Shown here: positions 9,409-16,802 of the stretch, piece by piece | Layout of the letters: every line of letters starts with the position of its first letter | Numbering within the stretch: position 1 is the stretch's first letter | Source: Rhizobium sp. CCGE531 | GTDB taxonomy: Bacteria > Pseudomonadota > Alphaproteobacteria > Rhizobiales > Rhizobiaceae | NCBI RefSeq assembly: GCF_003627795.1 | Contig: NZ_CP032684.1 | Coordinates: forward strand, 2,953,001-3,017,000 | Reading direction: 5' to 3' | Length of the DNA stretch: 64,000 nucleotides | Made by a program: the position numbers and the translations under genes | Notes under the pieces: model-generated | Seen by the model: the letters and a program-made list of their open reading frames with translations, nothing else | Told to the model about the DNA's origin: nothing | Database searches by the model: none

Positions 9409-10203
9409 ATGCTTGCAACATTCGAAAAGGCGGCGCTCGAGGCGGGACAGGCCATATTGGATGTCTATCGCGCCGGCTACGCCGTTGCCCTAAAGCAGGA
9501 CATGAGCCCCGTCACCCTCGCTGACGAGCGGGCCGAACATATCATTCTCAGGCATCTCGAACGCGATTTCCCGCATATCCCGGCCATTGCCGAGGAACAG
9601 GTCTCCGCCGGCAATATCCCGGACGTTCGCGGCCACGCCTTCTTTCTCGTCGATCCGCTCGACGGCACCCGCGAATTCATCGAGCATCGCGACGAATTCA
9701 CCGTCAACATCGCCTATATCGAGAACGGCATTCCCGTGACCGGCATCGTCTACGCACCGGCACTCGGCATAGCTTTTACCGGCGAACCCGGCAGGGCGCG
9801 CAAGCTGATCGTCGACGAGCACTTTGCCGTCTCCGACCGCTTGACCATCGCCGTACGCGAGCGCCCTGCCAAGCTGACCGCGCTCGCAAGCCGCTGCAAC
9901 AGCAACGCCACAACCGAGGATTTTCTCACCGACAATGCGGTTTCCGCCTGCACGTCGATCGGCTCTTCCTTGAAATTCTGCCTCCTCGCCGAAGGGAAAG
10001 CCGATGTCTATCCCCGCTTCGGCCGCACCATGGAATGGGATACGGCCGCGGGAGATGCAGTCCTGCGCGCCGCCGGTGGCACGACCGTAACAGTCGAAGG
10101 CAGCCTTCTGACCTATGGCAAGACCGATCAGAGCGAGGATTGCGACTTCGCCAACCCGCATTTCATCTGCTGGGGCGGACAGAAGCACGGCGTCTCCGCA
10201 TAA
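9409..10203 (+). CDS. cysQ: CysQ-like 3'(2'),5'-bisphosphate nucleotidase / inositol-phosphatase family
   Basis: Starting at MLATFEKAALEAG the product is 264 residues, the family length. An ATG 48 bp earlier is in frame but has no ribosome-binding site. The metal-binding motifs of the Li-sensitive phosphatase superfamily are present: AEEQ near 61-64, VDPLDGT near 81-87, and WDTAAGD near 219. CysQ removes the 3'-phosphate from PAP or PAPS, by-products of sulfate assimilation. Members are hard to separate from inositol monophosphatases by sequence alone, but this motif set and length favour CysQ. It is divergent from soxB. Confidence 0.85.
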   Translation: MLATFEKAALEAGQAILDVYRAGYAVALKQDMSPVTLADERAEHIILRHLERDFPHIPAIAEEQVSAGNIPDVRGHAFFLVDPLDGTREFIEHRDEFTVNIAYIENGIPVTGIVYAPALGIAFTGEPGRARKLIVDEHFAVSDRLTIAVRERPAKLTALASRCNSNATTEDFLTDNAVSACTSIGSSLKFCLLAEGKADVYPRFGRTMEWDTAAGDAVLRAAGGTTVTVEGSLLTYGKTDQSEDCDFANPHFICWGGQKHGVSA

Positions 10204-10505
10204 GTCTATTTTTGCAAGTAAAAAACAATTCTTGCGCCTGCTCCTGAACCTCAGAACAGCCGGCCGGACATCGCGATTACGGTCTAAAAACGTAAGTTTT
10301 CACTGACGAAAAATCATAGGATGAAAGCGAATTACCCTTAAATAACAGGGGCTTTCTGGCATTTTTCTCAGGTGGAACACACGCAAATCAGCGGCTCGTC
10401 ACATTCATTAAAATTATTAGCAAAGTCTTACCACGCGCTTAGGCAATTTTTAAATGTGGCAAGATAGAGTGACACACGTGGTCTTGAGTGTGTGTAGAGA
10501 GTCCA
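10204..10505. other. Intergenic region between cysQ and sciP
   Basis: About 300 bp, markedly AT-rich in the half next to sciP, with no convincing gene. It contains the CtrA-like box listed at 10439-10453. I see no clear terminator for cysQ. Confidence 0.5.
10439..10453. promoter_or_regulatory. CtrA-like box upstream of sciP
   Basis: The sequence is TTAG-N7-TTAA, seven of eight positions of the CtrA consensus TTAA-N7-TTAA, 53 bp before the sciP start. In Caulobacter, sciP is activated by CtrA, so the site fits known biology. One such site alone could arise by chance in AT-rich DNA. Confidence 0.55.
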
Positions 10506-10781
10506 ATGACCGAAATGATACGTCCCCGAGTGAAGTATGTCATCGGCCCCGATGGCAGCCCGCTGACGATAGCAGACCTTCCGCCGCCGAATACGCGCCG
10601 CTGGGTCATTCGTCGTAAGGCAGAGGTTGTCGCCGCCGTGCGTGGTGGTTTGCTCAGCTTGGAAGAAGCCTGCGAACGTTATACGTTGACTGTCGAAGAG
10701 TTCCTCTCCTGGCAGGCGTCCATCAATACCCATGGTCTCGCCGGCCTCCGGACGACCCGTATACAGCAGTATCGCCACTGA
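10506..10781 (+). CDS. sciP: SciP-type CtrA inhibitor (DUF1153)
   Basis: The product is 91 residues starting MTEMIRPRVKYVIGPDGSPL, the usual start of this family; another ATG 18 bp upstream is also in frame. It is a small helix-turn-helix protein with the conserved NTRRWVIRRKAEVVAAV and EEACERYTLTVEEF segments. In Caulobacter, SciP binds CtrA and blocks CtrA-activated transcription in G1. It lies about 1.6 kb from ctrA, with a CtrA-like box upstream and a hairpin terminator downstream, so a feedback loop is likely here too. Confidence 0.9.
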   Translation: MTEMIRPRVKYVIGPDGSPLTIADLPPPNTRRWVIRRKAEVVAAVRGGLLSLEEACERYTLTVEEFLSWQASINTHGLAGLRTTRIQQYRH

Positions 10782-10815
10782 CGGCGACAGCACCCTTATT
10801 TTGATTTTGTGTTCA

Positions 10816-10849
10816 GGCCTCTTTTCCTACGAAGAGGCCCGAATTATTT
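10816..10849 (+). terminator. Probable terminator of sciP
   Basis: An 8-bp perfect stem, GGCCTCTT / AAGAGGCC, with an 8-nt loop is followed by an A/T-rich tail (CGAATTATTT). It starts 35 bp after the sciP stop. Confidence 0.65.
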
Positions 10850-11013
10850 GATGCGAACGACGTCGAAGCGAACGGGTTATTGATTGCCGGGCAAGCGACA
10901 GGCCGCTTGAAAATATTCGACGGCAGACTGAACTCTCCTAGATCATTCGGGAGTTGGCAGCGCGACGGGCGCATGCAATCCTCGTCATCTGCAACGCGCT
11001 AAGGGAGAAAATC

Positions 11014-11295
11014 ATGGATATCCGCAACGAAAACAATGCCTCCGGCGGCCGGTATGTCGCGATCGTCGAAGGTCACGAGGCGGAAATGACGTTTTCCCGC
11101 ACCTCCCCCAAGCTGATCATCATCGATCATACCGGCGTGCCGGATGCCCTGCGCGGCAAGGGTGTCGGCCAGGCTCTGGCTCTTCACGCCGTCGAGGAAG
11201 CACGCCGCGGTGGTTGGAAGATCATCCCGCTCTGCCCCTTCTTCAAAGCGCAGGCACAACGCCATGATGGCTGGCGCGACGTCGTCAATCCCTAA
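11014..11295 (+). CDS. Small GNAT-type N-acetyltransferase (NATD1/YidJ-like)
   Basis: The product is 93 residues from MDIRNENNASGGRYVA. This start has a good GGGAGA ribosome-binding site; an in-frame ATG 60 bp earlier has none. The single domain shows the acetyl-CoA-binding signature VPDALRGKGVGQALALHAVEEAR at about residues 45-67, and PLCPFFKAQAQRH near the end. This matches the short acetyltransferase family with a C-terminal PFFxxxxxRH motif. The substrate is unknown. The stop codon is directly followed by a RIME-like repeat. Confidence 0.8.
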   Translation: MDIRNENNASGGRYVAIVEGHEAEMTFSRTSPKLIIIDHTGVPDALRGKGVGQALALHAVEEARRGGWKIIPLCPFFKAQAQRHDGWRDVVNP

Positions 11296-11296
11296 A

Positions 11297-11400
11297 GCAC
11301 GTCGCGCAAAAGTGTGCAGCGGCTTTGCGATAACGATATGCAAAAAAATCGATAGCTTAAAGCGCACGGAGCGAATCTGAAAGATTGCGACGTGCTTTAA
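11297..11400 (+). repeat. RIME-like intergenic repeat, family A, copy 1
   Basis: A first palindrome (core GTCGCGCAAAAGTGTGCAGC, then TTTGCGATAACGATATGC) is followed by a second with the core GCGAATCTGAAAGAT, ending GCTTTAAG. The same layout recurs at 32016-32121 (inverted) and 35070-35175. It resembles the rhizobial intergenic mosaic elements. It begins 1-2 bp after the acetyltransferase stop. Confidence 0.8.
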
Positions 11401-11491
11401 GCGCTGCGGCAATAAGAACCATGCGCATGCTTGGCAATTATTCGAGCAGAGATTAATCCGTCCAGATAGACGGTTTAATTTTCAAAATGCA

Positions 11492-11538
11492 AAAGCTGCG
11501 CATGGCCGGCCCTGTCACGGCCAGTCATGCGCAGCTTT
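11492..11538 (-). terminator. Long hairpin downstream of fliJ, probable terminator
   Basis: AAAGCTGCGCATG pairs perfectly with CATGCGCAGCTTT, and an inner GGCC/GGCC pair closes the loop. On the minus strand the stem runs into a T-rich tail (TTTTGCATTTTG). It lies about 95 bp past the fliJ stop and may act in both directions. Confidence 0.65.
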
Positions 11539-11632
11539 CATGCGCCCTCCGTCAAATCTCCCGCATTGCGAAGATTGCCCTCATATCGGGACGAAGCTAA
11601 CCGATCCCGAAAGGGCGACGGACTTTGCGTTG

Positions 11633-11989
11633 TCAGGCGCGTGCCCGCGCCGGACCCAAACCATCACGCTCCTCGAGCGCGGCAGCCTTGGCATATTCCG
11701 CCTGCATTTCCTCAAGCGAACTTTCCAGCGTCTCTTCCTGAACCTGCAGCTCACGGATCGACACCTGCAGGTTGTCCGCGCGCTGGCGGGCCGCCTTGGC
11801 AAAAGTCGGGTAAGCAAAGTGGTTCGGGTCGGCGATGCCGGACTTCTTCTCTTCCAGCACGATCTGGCTTTCCAGTTCCTTCGTCATGCGGTCAAATTCC
11901 GCCATCATCATCTGCAGTTGCTGCAGTTGACGGCGTTTTTCATTCACCTGAAACTCTTTCAGGCGAACAAGGCTCTCACGTGACTTCAT
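11633..11989 (-). CDS. fliJ: Flagellar export protein FliJ
   Basis: The product is 118 residues from MKSRESLVRLKEFQVNEKR. I chose the second of two closely spaced ATGs because its spacing from the GGGAG site (8 nt) is better; the upstream ATG adds two residues. The protein is almost all heptad-like helix rich in Q, E, K and R, with long coiled-coil stretches, as in FliJ. FliJ is the cytoplasmic stalk/chaperone that works with the FliI ATPase in flagellar type III export. It is unusual to find it here beside ctrA and without fliI adjoining. Short coiled-coil proteins are hard to assign, so the family call is good but not absolute. Confidence 0.8.
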   Translation of the reverse strand: MKSRESLVRLKEFQVNEKRRQLQQLQMMMAEFDRMTKELESQIVLEEKKSGIADPNHFAYPTFAKAARQRADNLQVSIRELQVQEETLESSLEEMQAEYAKAAALEERDGLGPARARA

Positions 11990-12147
11990 ACGCATTACTC
12001 CCGTGATGCGAGACCCCGGCTCTCGATATTCCCGCCCGCCGAGCCGCTTTGAGACGACTTGGTTAAAAAAAATTACAGCGATCTTAATAAAAGCCTACCG
12101 CTGGTAACCTTTCGTTTACGGGCATCGTTAATGATAGGCGCAATGAT

Positions 12148-12162
12148 TTAAGGCTCAGTAAA
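12148..12162. promoter_or_regulatory. CtrA-like box in the fliJ-ctrA region
   Basis: TTAA-N7-TAAA matches seven of eight CtrA consensus positions and lies about 270 bp upstream of ctrA and 160 bp upstream of fliJ. It could serve autoregulation of ctrA or control of fliJ. Confidence 0.4.
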
Positions 12163-12334
12163 TGTTTCGGTCGGAATTCGACGTGTTCGCATTGATGAGT
12201 CGGATGAATCACTTGGCGTGAGTTCTTAATGCAATACTTTAGGAGCAGATTTTACTGATTGTCGTTGGAAAACAGTGCAATGGAAAAATTATTTAATAAA
12301 TTCGATACGACTTGCCAGAGTGAATCAGAATTTG

Positions 12335-12342
12335 TTAACCAT
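12335..12342 (+). promoter_or_regulatory. TTAACCAT motif upstream of ctrA
   Basis: The octamer TTAACCAT, described as an alternative CtrA-associated motif in Caulobacter, lies about 90 bp before the ctrA start. An eight-base motif is weak evidence on its own. Confidence 0.3.
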
Positions 12343-12430
12343 TGCATGGCAGCTTCCAAATCAACCAGTGATTTGATCGGTATCGCGTAAGGGGGCTGAC
12401 GACCTTTCGGCGGCGGTAAAGGGGATAATT

Positions 12431-13132
12431 ATGCGGGTTCTACTCATTGAAGACGACAGCGCGACAGCGCAGAGCATCGAACTGATGCTCAAATCCGAAA
12501 GTTTCAACGTCTATACCACCGATCTCGGTGAAGAAGGCGTCGATCTCGGAAAGCTTTACGACTACGACATCATTCTTCTCGATCTTAACCTTCCCGATAT
12601 GTCCGGCTACGAAGTGCTGCGCACGCTGCGCCTTTCGAAGGTCAAGACGCCGATCCTCATCCTCTCCGGCATGGCCGGCATCGAGGACAAGGTTCGCGGC
12701 CTCGGCTTCGGCGCTGACGACTATATGACCAAGCCTTTCCACAAGGACGAATTGGTCGCCCGCATCCACGCGATCGTCCGCCGTTCCAAGGGCCATGCAC
12801 AGTCGGTGATCATGACCGGCGAGCTTATCGTCAACCTCGACGCCAAGACCGTCGAAGTCGGCGGCCAGCGCGTGCACCTGACCGGCAAGGAATACCAGAT
12901 GCTGGAGCTGCTCTCGCTGCGCAAAGGCACGACGCTCACCAAGGAAATGTTCCTCAACCATCTCTATGGCGGTATGGACGAGCCGGAACTGAAGATCATC
13001 GACGTCTTCATCTGCAAGCTCCGCAAGAAGCTGGCCAATGCCGCCGGCGGCGCCAACTACATCGAAACCGTCTGGGGCCGCGGCTACGTGCTGCGCGAGC
13101 CCGACAGCAGCGATTTCGCCGAAAGCGCCTGA
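12431..13132 (+). CDS. ctrA: Cell-cycle master response regulator CtrA
   Basis: The product is 233 residues. The receiver domain (about 1-115) has the acidic pair in LLIEDDS, the phosphoacceptor D51 in [13 protein letters not shown], and the invariant Lys in TKPFHKDEL. An OmpR-type winged-helix DNA-binding domain follows, with the typical [16 protein letters not shown] and [11 protein letters not shown] helices. CtrA controls replication, division, flagellar and envelope genes in alphaproteobacteria. The ATG has an AGGGGATAATT leader. A strong terminator follows at 13163-13193. The cluster also holds sciP and chpT. Confidence 0.98.
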   Translation: MRVLLIEDDSATAQSIELMLKSESFNVYTTDLGEEGVDLGKLYDYDIILLDLNLPDMSGYEVLRTLRLSKVKTPILILSGMAGIEDKVRGLGFGADDYMTKPFHKDELVARIHAIVRRSKGHAQSVIMTGELIVNLDAKTVEVGGQRVHLTGKEYQMLELLSLRKGTTLTKEMFLNHLYGGMDEPELKIIDVFICKLRKKLANAAGGANYIETVWGRGYVLREPDSSDFAESA

Positions 13133-13162
13133 ACCGCCCCCTCATATCCGCCGAAACATGGA

Positions 13163-13193
13163 AAATCCCGCCTCTTCAGGCGGGATTTTTATT
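13163..13193 (+). terminator. Rho-independent terminator of ctrA
   Basis: ATCCCGCC / GGCGGGAT, a perfect 8-bp stem with a 6-nt loop, is followed by TTTTATT, about 30 bp after the ctrA stop. Confidence 0.9.
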
Positions 13194-13269
13194 GGCGCCT
13201 CAAAATGGCGCGCAAAAGAATAGCCGCCTCGAAGGACGGCTATCGCTTTTCAGATATATCTCGATGAAA

Positions 13270-13632
13270 TCAGGCAGCGGCCGCGCGATTGCCGAATATA
13301 GCCGTCAGGATCTTGCGATCGAAAGGCTTCAGCAGAAAATCCGTGGCGCCGGCGCGTTTTCCGGCCATCAGCTTGCGAAGATCGGCCTCGACAACGCAAT
13401 AATAGATCTTCACGTCCTTGCCGTTGGGCATGGCGCGGATACTAACGATGAGATCGAGCGCCCCTTCCATGCCGGCATCGACGAGCAGATAATCTGGCAT
13501 TTCGGCCTGGCAGCGCATCAGCGCCTCGCGGGCGTCTCCGGCTTCGCTCACGAGAAAATCCAGCTCGGACAGGATTCGTTTGCCGACCTTTCTGACGACA
13601 TCAGAACTGTCCGTTATCATGAACCGCTGCAT
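13270..13632 (-). CDS. Single-domain receiver protein with degenerate active site
   Basis: The 120-residue CheY-like protein begins MQRFMITDSSDVVRKVGKR. D52 (LLVDAGMEG) is the likely phosphoacceptor and K102 (FLLKPFDRK) is conserved. The acidic pair after strand 1 is reduced to D8-S9. The usual Ser/Thr at the end of strand 4 appears to be Cys/Val (YYCVV, 77-81), and the MPxMDG loop is lost. It is not CpdR or DivK, which have canonical sites and different N-termini. The position between ctrA and chpT suggests a role in the phosphorelay, perhaps as a partner of ChpT, but this is inference. The C-terminus ends in four alanines. Confidence 0.8.
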   Translation of the reverse strand: MQRFMITDSSDVVRKVGKRILSELDFLVSEAGDAREALMRCQAEMPDYLLVDAGMEGALDLIVSIRAMPNGKDVKIYYCVVEADLRKLMAGKRAGATDFLLKPFDRKILTAIFGNRAAAA

Positions 13633-13785
13633 CTATGAGCTCCCTGACATCAGCCGCCATTGTCCAAACGACGGCTTCAAATTGAAACGATAGGAGCAGC
13701 AAGCTAAGGATTCGTTACCGGTACATTGTCAATTGCGCGGACAACCGTGAGATTGCACGGAAATTTCAATGCACGAAATAATAAA

Positions 13786-13810
13786 CCCGCGGCCGATGCT
13801 CGACCGCGGG
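13786..13810 (-). terminator. Probable terminator of chpT
   Basis: CCCGCGG / CCGCGGG form a 7-bp GC stem that on the minus strand is followed by TTTATTATTT, about 30 bp past the chpT stop. Confidence 0.75.
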
Positions 13811-13836
13811 CGAAGAACGCGGGTGGACCGGTAGGT

Positions 13837-14484
13837 TTATCGCGCCGCCATGGACGCGACGAAAGTCAATTCCTCCGGCGTCGCATTGTAGGAAAGCTCC
13901 ATACCGCTCTCATCGGCGAGAAGGACCGTGTAGTAAGGCTGGATCGAATGTGCATCGACGGCCTCCTCCAGGGTACCGGAGCAGATCTCGGCAAATTTCG
14001 GCGGCACGCGCATCAGCCGCCCCTTGACGGTGATCGTGAACTTGGCGTCGAGTTCCGGATTTTCGAGCGTCACATCGAGATTGCCGCCGCGCGGGATGGC
14101 GCCATAGGCAACCAGGAAGAGGTTGAGCAGCAGCTTGACGCGGTTCTTGGCAATGATGGCACGCGGGCCGATCCAGCTGACTTCGGTCTTTTTCTCGGCG
14201 GCGGCGAAATCCTTGGCCGCCCGTTCTGCTTCGCCTGTGTCGATCGATGCGCCGACCGAGCCGGAAGCACCGAAGGCAAGGCGTGCGAATTTAAGGCGGA
14301 CAGAGGCGTTGAGCGCGCTCGTGCGGATCAGGTCCATCGCGTCGGCGTCAGCACCACCCTCGTCGAGCAACTCCAGGCCATTGTTGATCGCCCCGACCGG
14401 CGAGATCACGTCATGGCAGACGCGGCTGCACAGCAGCGCGGCCAGATCCGGTCCGGTCAAGGTGAGGTTCGGGTTCTTCGACAT
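13837..14484 (-). CDS. chpT: Histidine phosphotransferase ChpT
   Basis: The product is 215 residues. The dimerisation helix carries the phosphorylated His (LLCSRVCHDVISPVGAINNG, H24), as in ChpT. A degenerate ATPase-like domain follows (PRAIIAKNRVKLLLNLFLVA), lacking ATP-binding motifs. ChpT passes phosphate from the CckA kinase to CtrA and CpdR. Rhizobial ChpT proteins have this length and are often near ctrA. The gene is monocistronic, with a hairpin after it and a shared upstream region with eipA. Confidence 0.92.
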   Translation of the reverse strand: MSKNPNLTLTGPDLAALLCSRVCHDVISPVGAINNGLELLDEGGADADAMDLIRTSALNASVRLKFARLAFGASGSVGASIDTGEAERAAKDFAAAEKKTEVSWIGPRAIIAKNRVKLLLNLFLVAYGAIPRGGNLDVTLENPELDAKFTITVKGRLMRVPPKFAEICSGTLEEAVDAHSIQPYYTVLLADESGMELSYNATPEELTFVASMAAR

Positions 14485-14787
14485 TCATTGTCTCCTGAAT
14501 GCTGGCAAGGCAAAATGCAGTCGAGTCCACGTTGCCACGGTAAGGTTGCCCGAGGGTTGTCGCAGCCAGTGTACCGCGCGCCATAATGACACCATATTTG
14601 GTAAACCGATTGTTAAGACCATCGACGCAAAATGCATTCATCACCATCAGACTTTTTCGCACGCGAATCGACCTGCGATAGATGGGCGGAATGGTCTGGA
14701 GATGGGGCGTGCCATGCGTGGCGCATTCAGGCGAATGCGTTGCCTATTCGCCCCTGTTGCACCGACCATGATGAACGGATGACTTTG
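14485..14787. other. Divergent chpT-eipA control region
   Basis: About 300 bp with no convincing gene. It includes the CtrA-like box at 14602-14616. The open frame that extends the eipA frame upstream to 14632 reads as Cys/Arg-rich nonsense and is not part of the protein. Confidence 0.55.
14602..14616. promoter_or_regulatory. CtrA-like box between chpT and eipA
   Basis: TAAA-N7-TTAA matches seven of eight CtrA consensus positions, about 170 bp upstream of eipA and 120 bp upstream of chpT. In Brucella, eipA is reported as a direct CtrA target, which supports the reading. Confidence 0.55.
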
Positions 14788-15399
14788 ATGCGCTATGAAT
14801 TTCTGAAGAGAATGCCAAGCCCCGGCACCAGGACGCTCGGCCTCGGCCTGATCCTGGCCATTGTCGCATTCGTGAGCTTCGCCTTGCCGGTCCGTCAGGC
14901 CTCCGCCGCGCCCACCAATCAGTATTCGGCGCAGGAAATCGTCGACGCCGGCCACTCCTTCTTCGGCTCCGCCAGCGGCGGCCTCGCCAAGGTGGTCGAG
15001 CGCGCCTTTCAGCAATATGGTTTGCCGAACGGCTACATCCTCGGCCAGGAAGGCTCCGGCGCATTCCTCGCCGGCTTGACCTACGGCGAAGGCCAGCTCA
15101 ACACCAAGAATGCCGGCGAGCATCCGCTCTACTGGCAGGGCCCGTCGCTCGGCTTCGACTATGGCGGCCAGGGCGCCCGCGTCATGATGCTGGTCTACGA
15201 TCTACCGAGCATCAACAGCGTCTATACCCGCTTCGGCGGCGTCAGCGGCCAGGCCTTCGTGGTTGCCGGCTTCGGCATGACCGTGTTGAAGAACAACAAC
15301 ATCGTTCTCGTGCCGATCCGCACTGGCCTTGGCGCCCGCCTCGGCGTCAACCTCGGCTATCTGAAGGTCACGCCCGGCCCGACCTGGAATCCTTTCTGA
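14788..15399 (+). CDS. eipA: EipA-like envelope integrity protein (DUF1134)
   Basis: The product is about 203 residues from MRYEFLKRMPSPGTR; an ATG 9 bp earlier is an equally open option. A classic signal peptide is present: a basic start, a hydrophobic core LGLGLILAIVAFVSFAL, and cleavage near RQASA/APTN. The mature part is the small DUF1134 beta-barrel domain (EIVDAGHSFFGSASGGLAK, then a Gly-rich YGGQGARVMMLVYDL). In Brucella, EipA is a periplasmic protein needed for envelope integrity and is regulated by CtrA. The upstream CtrA-like box and the ctrA/chpT context agree. Its molecular function is not established. Confidence 0.88.
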   Translation: MRYEFLKRMPSPGTRTLGLGLILAIVAFVSFALPVRQASAAPTNQYSAQEIVDAGHSFFGSASGGLAKVVERAFQQYGLPNGYILGQEGSGAFLAGLTYGEGQLNTKNAGEHPLYWQGPSLGFDYGGQGARVMMLVYDLPSINSVYTRFGGVSGQAFVVAGFGMTVLKNNNIVLVPIRTGLGARLGVNLGYLKVTPGPTWNPF

Positions 15400-15437
15400 T
15401 CCTGCGCCTTATATCGTCTCCCAGGCAGCCCAGCCTT

Positions 15438-15464
15438 GGCCCGCCAGGATCGCGGGCCTTTTCT
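15438..15464 (+). terminator. Rho-independent terminator of eipA
   Basis: GGCCCGC / GCGGGCC (7 bp, 7-nt loop) is followed by TTTTCTTT, about 40 bp after the eipA stop. Confidence 0.85.
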
Positions 15465-15524
15465 TTCCGTAAATTCGGCCTCGCGCCGATAAACCATATC
15501 CGCGTTAAACGCTTGCCCGCATGG

Positions 15525-15539
15525 CTAACCCATGATTAA
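15525..15539. promoter_or_regulatory. CtrA-like box upstream of the coiled-coil membrane gene
   Basis: CTAA-N7-TTAA matches seven of eight CtrA consensus positions and ends 45 bp before the GTG start of the next gene, a plausible promoter position. Confidence 0.45.
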
Positions 15540-15584
15540 TCATTTTATCGAGATCGAACATAACTCCAGGATACTGGCCGCGTC

Positions 15585-16793
15585 GTGATTCAATTTGCTC
15601 TGTTGTTCGGATTGGGCTTTCTGACAGCCGCTCTTCTGGTCTTTCTCATCGCGCCGGCAATCCATCGTCGCATCGTCTGGTTCACCGAAAAGCGCCTGAA
15701 GGCGACCATGCCGCTGAGCCCGCAGGAAGTGCGCGCGCAGAAGGATATGGCGCGCGCCCTCTTTGCGGCCGAAAACGCCAGAACCGAGCACGCCCTGACG
15801 CAGGAGCGCGACAAGACCGTTGCCCTGCAGATCCATAACGGCAAGCTTCAGCAGGAAGCGAGCCGCCTCTCCGCCGGAAGCGCGGAGCTGCAGACGCGCA
15901 TCGACGATCTGGAGGTGGAGGCAGGAGAACTGCGCTCGCGCCTGCGGCATGAAGAGAGCTATATCAGCCAGCTCAAATCGGGCATCCATACCGCCGAGCA
16001 GGCCAGTGCGGAAAAGGAAGCCGATATCGACGGATTGCGCAAGCGGATGACGAAGATGGCCGGCGACACGGACAATCTCAGGATCGACCTCGCAACCCGC
16101 GAAACCGAAATCGAAAGCCTGAAGCTGCGCATCAATACATTGCGGGACGAGCGTGATACGCTGCGCCAGGATCTGAGTGCGGCAAACCTGCGTGCCGCGG
16201 ATGCCGGACAGTCGCTGCGGCAGGAAAGCGACAAGACCAAACGGCTCGAGGAGCGCCTCAATCGCGAGATCGCCGGCAGCGCCGACAAGGAAACCGCGAT
16301 CGAGCGGCAGGCTCAGGATGTCCTTCGCCTGAGGGAGCGGCTCGAGACCGCCATCAAGGAATCCAAGGAGGCCGGCAAGGCGCTGCGTGCGGCCGGCGTC
16401 ACACCGCCGAAAAAGCCGGCAAGAACGCCGAAGCTTTCGGCCGCCTCGATGGTCGCGGCAGCCGATGACCAGGCGAAGGCTGCAGAACCGCCGCAAGTGG
16501 CGGAACCGGAACGGACAGTGGAAGACGAGATCGCCGAAATGACGGAAGAGGTCCGCAACCGGGCGGCGGCCCTTTCGGACCGCCTGCTGAAGACCCGCTC
16601 ACCCGCGCATGACGACGTCATGCGCGAGGAGATTGCGAAGATCGCTGCCAATATGGTGGCGCTGACGGCGCTCAAGGAGGGCGATAGCTCTCCGATCTTC
16701 GGTCTTCTGCCGAAAGATAGGGAAGCCGCAGCGCCGGGTGCACGCCTCAGCCTTGCCGATCGCGTCGCGGCCATGCTGCCGAAGCATCCCTGA
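15585..16793 (+). CDS. Membrane-anchored coiled-coil protein of unknown function
   Basis: The product is 402 residues from a GTG start (MIQFALLFGLGFL after initiation). One N-terminal membrane segment (about 3-25) is followed by roughly 220 residues of heptad-rich coiled coil, with long E/R/L/K/Q runs such as LREREx and ETEIESLKLRINTLRDE. A basic, Ala/Pro-rich linker (near 275-305) and a C-terminal helical segment (EMTEEVRNRAAALSDRLL) complete it. I do not recognise a named family. The layout, a membrane anchor plus a long cytoplasmic coil, resembles cell-division or envelope scaffold proteins. The CtrA-like box upstream and eipA as upstream neighbour point the same way. Function is unknown. 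Confidence 0.8.
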   Translation: MIQFALLFGLGFLTAALLVFLIAPAIHRRIVWFTEKRLKATMPLSPQEVRAQKDMARALFAAENARTEHALTQERDKTVALQIHNGKLQQEASRLSAGSAELQTRIDDLEVEAGELRSRLRHEESYISQLKSGIHTAEQASAEKEADIDGLRKRMTKMAGDTDNLRIDLATRETEIESLKLRINTLRDERDTLRQDLSAANLRAADAGQSLRQESDKTKRLEERLNREIAGSADKETAIERQAQDVLRLRERLETAIKESKEAGKALRAAGVTPPKKPARTPKLSAASMVAAADDQAKAAEPPQVAEPERTVEDEIAEMTEEVRNRAAALSDRLLKTRSPAHDDVMREEIAKIAANMVALTALKEGDSSPIFGLLPKDREAAAPGARLSLADRVAAMLPKHP

Positions 16794-16802
16794 CTGCCTC
16801 TC

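Larger units (their letters stand above)
11990..12430. other. Divergent fliJ-ctrA control region
   Basis: About 440 bp of AT-rich non-coding DNA between two divergent genes. Several TTAA motifs are present; the best CtrA-like site is listed at 12148-12162, with a half-site at 12335-12342. The length is typical of multi-promoter ctrA leaders. I see no small gene. Confidence 0.6.

Noticed and set aside
13270..13632. CpdR identity for the receiver protein next to ctrA
   Set aside because: Context suggested CpdR, but the N-terminus, the phosphoacceptor loop and the switch residues differ from CpdR. Called only as an atypical receiver.
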